NCBI GenBank assembly: GCA_029255685.2
Contig: CM055315.2
Span: forward strand, 56,763,181 to 56,827,180
Length of the DNA: 64,000 bases
Direction of reading: 5' to 3'
Source: Silene conica
Lineage: Eukaryota > Streptophyta > Magnoliopsida > Caryophyllales > Caryophyllaceae
The first letter of the stretch is position 1. Each line of letters opens with the position of its first letter. Below the pieces are notes generated by a model. That model was not told the origin of the DNA, did not search any database, and saw only the letters and a program-made list of their open reading frames with translations. A program made the position numbers and the translations under genes. This document shows positions 23,952 through 34,370 of this stretch, piece by piece.

Positions 23952-25257
23952 TATTGTTATTGTTATTATTATCATTACCACATTATTATTCTTATTCTTA
24001 TTATTGTTATTATTATCATTATTGCTATAGTTTATTCTTGTTATTTTTTTATGTTTAGTATTGGTATTATTATTATAAATTCTACTATTGTTCTTAGTTA
24101 TTATTGTTAGTACTAATATCGTTAGTAAGTATTGTTATGTTGTTAATCTTAAGATTGTTAAGTGAGTTTTTATATGTGACGGTTATCAATAGTTTGTTTA
24201 TATATTATATTTTCTATGTTCGTTTATTCAATCGAAATTAATTATAAAAGTAATAAGGACGGGTCGGCTAGTTAATTTAAGTAGTCATGTTATACTGTCT
24301 CGTTATCTGTAATATATTATTTAAATAATTAATTTGAATGATTGATATATTATATTAATTTGCGTTATTGAATTAGTTAGTGATTGAGTATATTATTTTA
24401 CTAGGTGTCGAGTATGTGATGAAGTAATGCTACTGATTGGATGTTAGCTGCGTGACGGATTATATTGCTAACCAGGTAGGATACACTGACACTATACTAT
24501 ATGTTGTGTTATGAATGGTTGTGGTATTGTGTTATGGATGCTGAGTATGATTGATATGAGAATGATATTGGTTTGACTGAGTATTGATTATTATTATTGT
24601 TGGTATGTGCATTACATTATTTAATAGCATGATTGATTTAGAGTACTGTTGCATTTACGAGCATGACATGTGCATTGGATACGGATTTGAGATGATGAAA
24701 TATTATTGGGCCCAGGCTAGTTCTGCAGGACTAGACCTGGTGACCTCAGCTGTTATGCTGGTGTTCGGTGACGACCGATTATAGTCTGCCGGGAGGTTCG
24801 GTATGGCTTGGTGCACGGGTATGAGTTTGAGATTGAGAATGAGATTGAGCTCGAGCATATCATGGCATTTGCATATCATCTTTGTTGCTTTATTTATTAT
24901 TGTGTTATCCTACTCAACCGCGAGGTTGACAGTGTATTCGTGTACACCTACGATGATCCGGAATGGGGAGTAGATTCTGCAGGACAGAGACAGATGAGCT
25001 AGGAGCTGGGGCAGGAATGTGAGATGCGTACTTTGGACCGACTTAGAATTATATCACATTTAGAGAAGTCATCAGTTGTATTTTATTTCTCTGTTATGTA
25101 GTAACTGTAATAATCAAGTTTAAATTTTATCAGTTTTTATAAAGTACTTTGGTTGTTTTACTTTGTTATTCACTACCTCGGGTATTTCGAGATGGTAATA
25201 GCTCCATTTATTTGGGAATGTCTTGCTAAAGGCTCTTAAATAAATGGGGGTGTTACA
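22388..25257 (+). mobile_element. solo LTR E (Gypsy-type, LTR family shared with F and H)
   Basis: Seen: 2870 bp from TGTAATACCCCG to GGGGGTGTTACA, flanked by a perfect 5-bp duplication GTCCT (22383-22387 and 25258-25262), sitting in the internal region of D. No primer site, gag or pol is present, so it is a solo LTR left by recombination between the two LTRs of a former element. F (26671-36359) and the H LTR (43536-53952) share both termini and internal blocks such as GACCGACTTAG, the AT-rich 3' end and an ATT/TAA-rich tract. Without a second LTR it cannot be dated from its own sequence; it is younger than D. Confidence 0.9.
23898..24050. repeat. ATT microsatellite in solo LTR E
   Basis: An almost perfect (TTA)n run from about 23898 to 23946, then degenerate TTATTG/TTATTC units. 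It makes artificial Leu/Ile/Tyr-rich open frames in three frames. TAA-rich tracts occupy a comparable place in the related LTRs F (about 34925-35060) and H (about 44520-44610). Confidence 0.9.
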
Positions 25258-25262
25258 GTCCT

Positions 25263-26670
25263 CTCGTAGTTTCTTCTATCCAATCTTTTAGAGTTCTTCT
25301 CAAGGACTCCTTATAGAACTCTTCTCTAAGATCCTATGTTTATTTCATTAGTTTGCGGGCGTAGAATTTCTCCCACTCTATCCTTTAAAATAGCCGTTAT
25401 TTATGAAGGATAGCATTTTCGCCCGTCAACAATGTATTGGAAAAAGAATTTATATGAGTAGTGAGACATTAGTACTCTCATTCATTTAAGGTGAAAATCT
25501 TACAATGAACTAATGTTCTTATGTTTGAATTTGAAGTATTTCACGAGGTGTAATTCTCAATTTAAGTAAGTCGTATTACTTTTATAATGATCCTATCATG
25601 TCTATCGTACGGTGAATCATTCAAGGTACTTTATTACGATCTATGAAAATCGTATCAACTCATGTTATGTATCATAAAAGCATTTTAAAACCACCATGTT
25701 TGATTAAGAACAAAAGGATGACTTGGGTTGAAAACCAAGTCACCAAAATTACAACCATTGTTTCAACAATTTTCTTGTCGTACAAGAAATACAAAGTTCT
25801 TAAATTAAAATGCAAAATGAAGGAAGACATCAAATGAAAAATTAGAGCCATGCTCTTCATGTCTTCAATCTCGGATGCTACCTTAGCCATCCATGGAAGG
25901 AACTTCAGGTTCCCTTTTCCTTTCTCCTTGCCCTAGTTCTTGGAAGGAGTCCCTTTAAAACAAAAAGGGTTATAATTAACAACTTGTATCAATATACAAA
26001 AGTTAATATCATAATATGAATTTAAATGAGAATTATTACCAAAAGTGTGAACCTTTCAACCTTTGAAGATGATGAAGAAGCACCTTTCGAAAAGGTCTTC
26101 ACTTTGGATGGTGCGGTCATGGATACCTTCTTGCCTTTGCCTTTTCTATCACTCTTCTTAAACTTCCCTTTGCTCCTTTTCTCAATGTCGAGCATGCTCT
26201 TCTTAGTACTTCGAATAAGTCCCATTTCCTTTTCTGCTTGTGAAGGCATATTAAGGAAGCGAAGAATTCGATCTATTATGAGATAGTTTGGAACTTCCAT
26301 CCCTTGTACTTTCAAGATTTCTGATGGTTCAACCGATTTGAGCACATAATAACTCATAATATGACCCTTATCCGAGTTTGGGTCAAATGAGGCAGAAATT
26401 ACTTCATGAAGCAACGTCCTAGGAGTCTGAGAAAACATATTCTTAAGCTTAGTGTAAATCTCATTTGCCGTGCTAAGCATAATCATTCTCTCTTGAAGAT
26501 CCGGCTCCATAGAAAAAATGAGTGTCTCTAAGAATGTTTGACTCCTTCATATAGGCCTCATAGGCCTCACGAGTCATAATCGTGGAATGAGTAGTGGGAA
26601 TAGGAGGAGCGGCTTCGGTAAGGAAACGAATCTTATTGTCACCTTCCGCGGCTATTAGTAATTGAGTTTC
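25263..26670 (-). other. D internal segment between E and F
   Basis: Continuation of D on the minus strand. From right to left it holds the middle and end of gag (about 26510 to 26022) and then the start of the non-coding 3' region. The right edge is the F target copy GTTTC at 26666-26670. Confidence 0.8.
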
Positions 26671-26875
26671 TGTAACACCCCTATTTATTAAGGAGCCTTT
26701 AGCAAGACATCCTCAGTAAATTGAGCTGTTACCATCTCGGAATATCCGAGGTAGTTAATAACAAAGTAAATCAAACCAAAGTACTTTATATAAAAACTGA
26801 TAAAATTTAAACTTTGATGTTACAAAAACTACACAGCGGAATTAATACAACTGGTAACTACAAAGTAGGTGATCT

Positions 26876-27320
26876 CACTACAAAAAAAAACGCGGTGTTC
26901 TGACCGAAAAAATCCGTCAGAAAAGGGGAAATCCGTCAGGAAATTCGCGTTTCTGACGGATAATCCGTCAGAAATTTCCGTCCCAAATATTCGTCACGAA
27001 AATCAAGTTTGTGACGAATTATCCGTCAGAAAATTAATTGTGACGGACTTCTGACGGTGTACCCGTAGAAGAAAAAATTCCAGGTCAAATTTTTTTTGAC
27101 TTATAGTGACGGATAATCCGTCAGTAATTTGTCATTTGTGACGGATAATGCGTCAGTAATTGCTCATTTGTGACGGATAATGCGTCAGGAATTTTGTTCA
27201 TTTGTGACAGATAATCCGTCAGAAAAATGGTCAACTGTTGACTTTTGTGACGGATTATCCGTCAGGAATTTAGTCAAATTTTGACTTTCTTTTGACGGGT
27301 TATCCGTCAGAATTTAAAGC
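26876..27320. repeat. left terminal inverted repeat and subterminal palindromes of the CACTA element
   Basis: After CACTACAAAAAAAAACGCGG there are about eight copies of a palindrome around TGACGGAT(A/T)ATCCGTCA, one roughly every 40-50 bp. In En/Spm, short subterminal repeats bind the TNPA protein and cluster the ends. Here the repeat is a self-complementary 17-18 bp unit. Confidence 0.85.
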
Positions 27321-27597
27321 AGTATAGGCTGAAAACAGCTGCTTGCTGTCCAGCCCAATGCGATTGCATTGTTCATATTTACAACCTCCAAATCACCAAA
27401 TCCTGCAAAACATTCATCATCCGCCAAACGGAGATTTATATTTCCAAGTCGACCGCTAAGCGGGAACCAACAACAAAGAAAAAACATGGGTAAGAAATTG
27501 AATTACATAAAATAGTCTTCATAAATTCATACACTAACATAAAATATGTTCTAAAGTTAATAACTCATAATCTCAGTTTGCATTTGACTAAACTATC
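27321..27597. other. CACTA 3' non-coding stretch
   Basis: AT-rich sequence between the left subterminal repeats and the stop of the transposase_24-domain gene, probably its 3' untranslated region. No other feature is seen. Confidence 0.5.
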
Positions 27598-28969
27598 CTA
27601 AGTGGTTGGAGGATCAACTGACATGTTATTACATCCAAAGCCATGAGGATCGTCCGAGAAGTCATCACGTCGTTGATAATTTGGCATACTTGTGCATGAC
27701 TGAGTGGAAAAGAAAGCCTGCATATCACTCCAAGCTTTTTTCATTTCCGCCATTTCGTCTTGAATTTGTTTTTGAGATGCTTGAGTGCTTTCAACTTGTT
27801 CTTTAAGACGCATATTCTCAGTTTGCATTTGACTAAACATGCTTGGTCGATAAGAACAAGATCGACGATCTCCTCTTTTGTCCCTAGGATTCTCATACCA
27901 TACCTCTTCACCCAATGGACCGATCCCAAAAAAACCTCCTTTCTTGTCAAATCCTCCAACAGCTTCGTGGTAGGTCTGAATCTCATCCCGAGGCTCTCCG
28001 GTTGGCGTTGGTTGACCCAAAAGTTCTTTGTAAGCAGCCTGAAAAAAAGAGAAATTATTAAATAAAAAATAAATAAAATATATTGTAAAATTTTCATTTT
28101 AATATGAAAAATATACAATAAGTTGCTCGATTAGAAATACTTACGTCTGTCTGAGCAGCTCTAGGGTTAATCCACTCCCCCTTCTTGTTTTTCTTCGTCT
28201 TCTCAAACACCTTGTACGGTGTAGCCGACTCGCCCTTTAAAAAGAAAAGAAAACTTATATGTTAATTATATCCGACAATAGAATATTAATTAACCAAATT
28301 TAATATTTTAAAAATTTATGAAATACTTGCCATTTCTTTGAAAATATCAGAGCAACTCTTGCGGCCTAGAGTGTGGGTGCCCAACGCTTTCCCGTCCTTA
28401 GCACCAGACCTTCTATTTGCCTTGTTTATGTCTGATTTTTTTTTAAATTCAGGATTGTTCTCGTACCTTGCGTCCAACTTCTCCTTCCAACTATCGGGCA
28501 CCCAATCCGACTTCTTCTTTCCGTATTTGACACCATTCACCATGTGAGTAATCAATCTCGTGACCCTCCTCTTCCACTCAGGATAAGGGTCATACCGAGA
28601 ATCAATGGACCTCACATGAGTCTGCCATAAAATAAAATGTTATTAGAAATAGAAAATATTAGTTTAATTTCAAAAACTAATGTGGCTTGTTTATTTTTAC
28701 ATTACCTTAAAGTAGATCCACATATATATAAATATGAATATTATAAATTTGAAGGATATATTTTTCATTAATGGAGGATAAAAAAAAATACTTACCAACA
28801 ACCGTTAACTACCGAAGGATCAGAAGTGAGTATAATCGGTGGATTTCGGTGGGGCACATTGTCACCGGTCAAATGAAGGTCATCATCATTCTCCTCCACT
28901 TCTTCGTTCTCATTTTGAGAACGCCTACCTGATCCACTCCCCAATATCTTTCGTATAAATCTCGACATT
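27598..28969 (-). CDS. transposase_24-domain protein of the CACTA element (TNP1/TNPA-like position)
   Basis: Seen on the minus strand as several exons: a first exon from an ATG at 28969 (MSRFIRKILGSGSGRRSQ..., acidic, to about 28793); a basic exon 28621 to about 28330 with RSIDSRYDPYPEWKRRVTRL and DSWKEKLDARYENNPEFKKK; a 90-bp exon 28234-28145 (TPYKVFEKTKKNKKGEWI); and a last exon 28038-27598 with a glutamine- and lysine-rich helical stretch (about 27700-27830) likely to be a coiled coil. The middle part matches the plant transposase_24 (Ptta/En/Spm) family. Clear GT/AG borders exist, but the reading phase does not close at every junction by my count, so exon borders are provisional or the gene has decayed. 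A role in binding the subterminal repeats is inferred from En/Spm TNPA. Confidence 0.65.
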
Positions 28970-29158
28970 TACCTGCTTCAAATAAAGCTAACAATACAAA
29001 TAAACATAACACTAGCAATAATAAATGTTAACCCATGAAAAATAAAACAAAGTTTTCATGCATTTCTTATGAATGTATAACCAAAGGATAAATAAAACAT
29101 GTCTTACAAATGTATGCTCAAAAGATAAATAAACAATTACAAGTACTCCCTATCACCC

Positions 29159-32100
29159 CTAACTATCACTATCACTAGAAATTAAAAAAGTTTCATCATC
29201 CGAAAATAGAATTCCGACTTCTTCTTCTTCCTCCTCATTTATCTCAATTGTGGTGTTTTGAACTAAATCTCTATCCTCTTCTTCCGCGACATTCCCGTCA
29301 TATTCATCTTCACCTATTTCACCTATTTCATCTGCAACCACTTGATACTCATCTTCAGTATCTGTCTCTTCTACCAAAATTGATGAAATTGAATGATCAT
29401 TGAGAACCACATCTTCTTGGAATTCAATTTCGTCAATAGGAGCATCAACATGTGATCGTGCCTTGATTTTAAAAACCGCAGACCATTGATCACCTTTCTT
29501 AGTGGTTGGATAGCTAGCATAACAAACTTGATCGACTTGAAAAGCTGCCACAAATGGGTTATGTCCTTTGAGTTTTCTTTTCTCATTCACATCTACAAGT
29601 CCATATATCTTATGGATACTAAGTCCTTGTGGGGAGTTATCAAACCAATCACATTTAAACAATATCACTTTATAAACCTTGTGCTCGGTATAATAGGCAA
29701 GTTCAACTACTTCATTTAGAGTTCCATAATAATCCAACCCATCTGTAGAATTCACACAAACCCCATTGCTTATGGTAGCTTTGGAAACATCAACTCCCTC
29801 CTTAAAAGCTCGAAATTTATAACCGTTGATAGAATATCGTCTCCATGTCTTCACCATGGTACAAGGACCTAATGATAGACCTAATACTAAAGGATCCTTC
29901 CATCTATTAGCCTACCAATAAAACAATATATATGTTAATTAAGATGTTTAATTATAGATTCTTTCAAATTGGTTGCTTATTTTAAAAGAAAATGTATTAC
30001 TTACTTCATTTCGTAACCATTTCGGAAAACGTTTCTCATGTTTCGTCCAAACATCTTCAGAAGAAGTAACATCAGGAAATGATAATTTGATATATTCCTC
30101 AAACTCCCTATATGTACAACATATATAATAATTAACTATTAACTAAAATTATACCTTAATGTAATTATTAAAATAATGTATGTAGAAGTGACAAAATAAT
30201 GATTAACTTACTTTTCATAGGACTCCAAAAAGTTTCCACAGTTCCTTAGCACATAAAAATGAGCGTCTTCATACTCTTTCTCGTTCAAGTACCTCTCTTT
30301 ACATTTCCCGGTTGTAGTTCCCATGTCATCATTGAATAACTCAGGTAATTTTGAAGTGAGCTGGTCATCGAAATTCACACCAATGTCTAAGTCTTTCGCT
30401 TTTGTATCAATGTGATCTTCGAAATACATCGAACAAAAATTCGAAATTTCCTCTAATAAATAAGCGTTGCATATGGAACCCTCCACCCGAGCTTTATTGC
30501 CAATCTTTTTTTTTATATGATTAAGAAATCTCTCAAATGGATACATCCATCGATATTGAACTGGTCCTCCAACCTTCGCCTCATAAGGCAAATGCACAGG
30601 TAGATGCTCCATGGAATTGAAGAAAGACGGAGGAAATATCTTCTCTAACTTGCATATTATCTCTGCAATGTTTGATTCTAGACGTTCCATAGAATCAACC
30701 TTAATCGTAGAGGTACACAAGTCTCTAAAAAATTGACTTAACTCAGTTATTGCATTCCAAGGACCCGTCGGGAGCAAATGTTTTAAGGCAACAGGAAGTA
30801 ACCGTTGCATAAAGACATGGCAATCATGACTTTTCATGGAATGCAACACCATATTTTTATGATCAACACACCGACTCAAATCCGAAGCATAACCATCCGG
30901 GAATTTCAATTTGGCAACCCACTCACATACAGCTTTTTTCTCCGCGGCGTTTAAAACAAACCTAGATGATGGGGGCCGTACAAAGCAATGCTCTTTAAAG
31001 TCAGCTTTACCATTAACTCCGAACTTAGTTTTATTTGGTTCATTCATCACCGTACTGATAAGATGTTCAAAAATGTTTTTCTCAATGTGCATAACATCTA
31101 AGTTGTGTCGAATCAACAAAGTTTTCCAATAAGGAAGTTGCCAAAATATGCTTTGTTTCCACCATCCTTCATTCTTGTCTTTTAATTTTTTCAATTCTTG
31201 ATCAGAAGCATCAACAATTCTTGGCATATCCTTTACCGCATCCCACACTTCTTCACCAGTTAATCTCGATGCGGCAATGCGATCTTCAGTTTTTCTAATC
31301 TTCAGAAAATGCTTGCAGTTGTTGCGAAAAGGATGATCAGGTCTCAAAAACACACGGTGACAATCGAACCAACTAACTTTCTTGCTATGTTTAAGCCAAA
31401 AGGAGTTATGATCTTTGTCTTGACAATAAGGACAAGCATGGTATCCAGACGTGGACCAACCGGAAAGCATGCCATATGCCGGAAAATCATTGATAGTCCA
31501 AATTAATGCAGCTTTCAGTTGAAAATTTTGTTTCTTATAAACATCGTAAGTGTGCACACCCGTTTCCCAAAGTTCTTTCAACTCTTTGATCAACGGTTGA
31601 AGGTACACATCTAGATTTGTCTTGGGGTTCTTAGGACCTGGAACGATCAATGATAGAAACATAAATTGTCTCTTCATGCATAACCAGGGAGGTAAATTAT
31701 ACGGAGTGACAATCACAGGCCAACATGAATATTTTTTCCCAAATTGGCCGCCATGTGGGGAAAATCCATCCGTACACAACCCCAACCGAACGTTACGAGG
31801 CTCACTTGCAAATTCTGGATGCTCTCGATCAAAATGTTTCCACGCTTCTCCATCACTTGGATGTGCCATTGTCCCTCTTTCTCTTAATCGTGAATTTCTA
31901 TGGTGCCAACTCATCTCACCTGCTATGCTCTTGGTTGCATATAATCGTTGTAACCTTGGTGCAAGCGGGAAATAAATTAAGGGGTTATTCGGAATTCGCC
32001 TCCCATTACTTGAATTATTGTTACCTTTGTACCGAAATGCATTACACTTTGTACATTGCTCGAGATTGACATTTTCCTCCCAAAAAAGCATACATCCAGT

Positions 32101-32276
32101 AGGACATGCATCGATCTTCTCATGTCATGTGGACACCTCATTTCACCTAAATTCTTATACACACTACTTTGTGCAGCGAATTCAAGAAACTCTTTTACCC
32201 CATTTGCAAATTCAAGCTTAGGTTTCTTTTTCTCATCTAATCTTTCATACATCCACTGTCGTTCTAATCTTTTCAT
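29159..32276 (-). pseudogene. TNP2-type CACTA transposase (transposase_21, DUF4218, DUF4216), N-terminally damaged
   Basis: Seen on the minus strand: a transposase-associated domain start (RQWMYERLDEKKKPKLEF, RCPHD) at 32276 to about 32110. The frame then changes, and a 627-codon exon runs 32091-30212 with CPTGCMLFWEENVNLEQC, the first likely catalytic Asp in LGLCTDGF, the second in TINDFPAYGMLSGWST, and the likely Glu in LDVMHIEKNIFEHL. DUF4218 follows (LLPVALKHLLP to MYPFERFLNHIKK). Introns with GTAAGT donors at 30108-30211 and 29912-30004 join in frame to a DUF4216 exon (CDWFDNSPQGLSIHKIYGLVDV) and an acidic tail ending at 29159. In related proteins a longer zinc-binding segment separates RCPC and CPTGCML, so part of it seems deleted here as well as frame-shifted. 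The enzyme cuts the CACTA ends in the nucleus. Confidence 0.85.
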
Positions 32277-33440
32277 CTTATAATGTATCTACATTCAAAT
32301 AATCAATCAATTGACAATTATTAATTAACTATCACATATAATACACAAAAAAACAATATCATCAATGAATATATAATAATTATTGTCAAAAAATCAAATA
32401 GTCTTTGAATTAGGTCCTTATCACTCCAACCTAAACCCATCAATGTACATTTCAAGTCATTAGCAAACACGCACTTGTTATTTATTAATGGGGAAAAAAT
32501 TCGGCAGCAATTCCCCTTTATTCTCCAAATACAAAATATGGATTATATTATTAGTCCATATATGTATTCAGAGAATATTAAAGGAATCGTCACCGAATTT
32601 GTACCCTCATTAAAAAAATAACAAGTATCTGTTTGCTACCTAAATGACTTGAAACGTACAAAGACAGTCCCAAAATGGGGACTATTCAAAAATTACTCCT
32701 AATAAGTAATTTTTGAACGGGTACTAGGTCAATATTTAACAATTCAGAATTATCAATAACTAACAATTAACAACAATTAACAACAATTAACAATTATCTA
32801 CAATTAATAACTAAAAATTAACAATTATCAACAACAACAATTAACAAATAATAATTCAAAATTAACAACTAATAACTATCAACAACAACAACAATTAAGA
32901 AGTAACAACACTAACAACAACAAATTATTAGCAACTATCCTAAATCAATTTTTCTATCTAACCGGCTACTATCCTAGGTCATTTTTTCTATCAAATTGGC
33001 ATTATCCTAGATCAAAATTTCTAACTAATTATCTATTAACCTAAATAAGTTACACTAACTACTTTCTAAACTAATTCATTCTTAAATAAATAATTAAGTA
33101 ATAAACATAAACAATTACCTAATTAATTTTGCAAAGTAGTGTTGGCGCGTGGTTGTCACGGTGGTGGTGGTTGTCACGGTGGTGGTGGTTGTCACACTAC
33201 AATGTACAAACAAATCAATTATGAATTGAAATAAAACGAAAATAAAACTGGAAATTAATGAAAAAAACAAAAATACATTACCTATTATCAAGGTGGAGTT
33301 AGTAGTGTGGTGGTGGTTGACACGGTGGTAAGATTGGTGGGGTAGAAATCGGATTTAGGGAGGAAATTATGGGGTTCGATATGTTTTGGGGTAAAAAAAA
33401 AAGAAGGCAGAATGAACGCGTGAGGGTTTCTGAAAGTTTT
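32277..33440. other. CACTA 5' non-coding region
   Basis: AT-rich stretch upstream of the transposase gene. It holds AAC/AATT-rich low-complexity DNA (about 32750-32940) and a short tandem GGTGGTGGTTGTCAC repeat near 33160-33195. It probably contains the transposase promoter, but I see no single convincing TATA box. Confidence 0.6.
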
Positions 33441-34004
33441 TAAAAAAAATCCTGACGGATAATCCGTCAGGAATAGGGAGTTATTAGTTAGTGACGGATA
33501 ATCCGTCAGGAAAGAGGATTTATTTTAAGTGAGAAATAAAAAGAAAATTGAATGCAGACGTGGGTATTGGAAACAGTTGAAAAAAATCCTGACGGATTAT
33601 CCGTCAGGAATAGGGAATTACTAGTTAGTGACGGATAAGCCGTCAATAATTGCGTACGTGGACTTTTCTGACGGATAGGGCGTCAGGAAAATTTAGTGAC
33701 CGATTATCCGTCAGAATTTATTTCTACTTTTCCAGAACTTGCAGCCTTTTGTCAGTCTTTTTTCTGACCGGAAATCCGTCATTATTAATTACTGACGCAT
33801 TATCCGTCAGAAAATGTAACCAAAATTTCGCGGCTTTCCAATTTTTTTTCGCGGTCTCCTATTTTAACGGATTTGTGACGTGTTATCCGTCATAAATCAT
33901 TTCTGACGGATATTCCGTCAGAACTTTGTCAGTACACCGAGACATCTGACGGACTGTATATTCCGTCAGAAATTCGGTCAGTACACCGTGTTTTTTTTGT
34001 AGTG
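33441..34004. repeat. right subterminal palindromes and terminal inverted repeat of the CACTA element
   Basis: About eleven palindromes around TGACGGATWATCCGTCA, in variants, spaced about 35-70 bp, followed by the terminus TTTTTTTTGTAGTG. The outer 30 or so bases match the left end in reverse complement with few differences. Confidence 0.85.
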
Positions 34005-34196
34005 TCTACATCTAAGTCGGTCCATTCAAGAGCTCACGCCATCCCATGCTCCCACAACACCATCTTTCCTGTCGAAACTGCTCCCCATTACGGATCATCA
34101 CAGGTGTCACACGAATACACAGGGTCAACCACGAGGTTGAGTAGAGGAAAATAAATAACAAACACTATTATATATATATTGGGATCAATCATCCCT

Positions 34197-34370
34197 TCTC
34201 CGCACCGATCCAACACCAAATAAACTCCGCACCGATCCAACGCCAAATAAACTCCGCACCGATCCAACGCCAAATAAACTCCGCACCGATCCAACGCCAA
34301 ATAAACTCCGCACCGATCCAACGCCAAATAAACTACGCACCGATCCAACGCCAAATAAACTCCGCACCAT
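34197..34370. repeat. 27-bp minisatellite in solo LTR F
   Basis: About six tandem copies of a 27-bp unit containing CTCCGCACCGATCCAACGCC. It creates an artificial repeated GVYLALDRC open frame on the minus strand. A related but different array is in the LTR of H (43938-44080). Confidence 0.9.

Larger units (their letters stand above)
26876..34004 (-). mobile_element. En/Spm-type (CACTA) DNA transposon
   Basis: Seen: 7129 bp bounded by inverted termini CACTACAAAAAAAA and TTTTTTTTGTAGTG, with the 3-bp target duplication TCT (26873-26875 and 34005-34007) typical of CACTA elements. Both ends carry many palindromic repeats around TGACGGATAATCCGTCA. On the minus strand it encodes a TNP2-type transposase gene (29159-32276) and a second gene with a transposase_24 domain (27598-28969). 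The TNP2 frame is broken near its N-terminus and appears to lack a segment, so this copy is probably non-autonomous, while its ends look usable in principle. It sits in solo LTR F. Confidence 0.93.

Noticed and set aside
23616-24110. Overlapping frames rich in Leu, Ile, Tyr and Cys, resembling membrane proteins
   Set aside because: They are translations of an ATT microsatellite and flanks inside solo LTR E. No start context or homologue was recognised.
31622-32283. Several plus-strand frames of 65-117 codons
   Set aside because: Antisense shadows of the conserved transposase_21 coding region on the minus strand.
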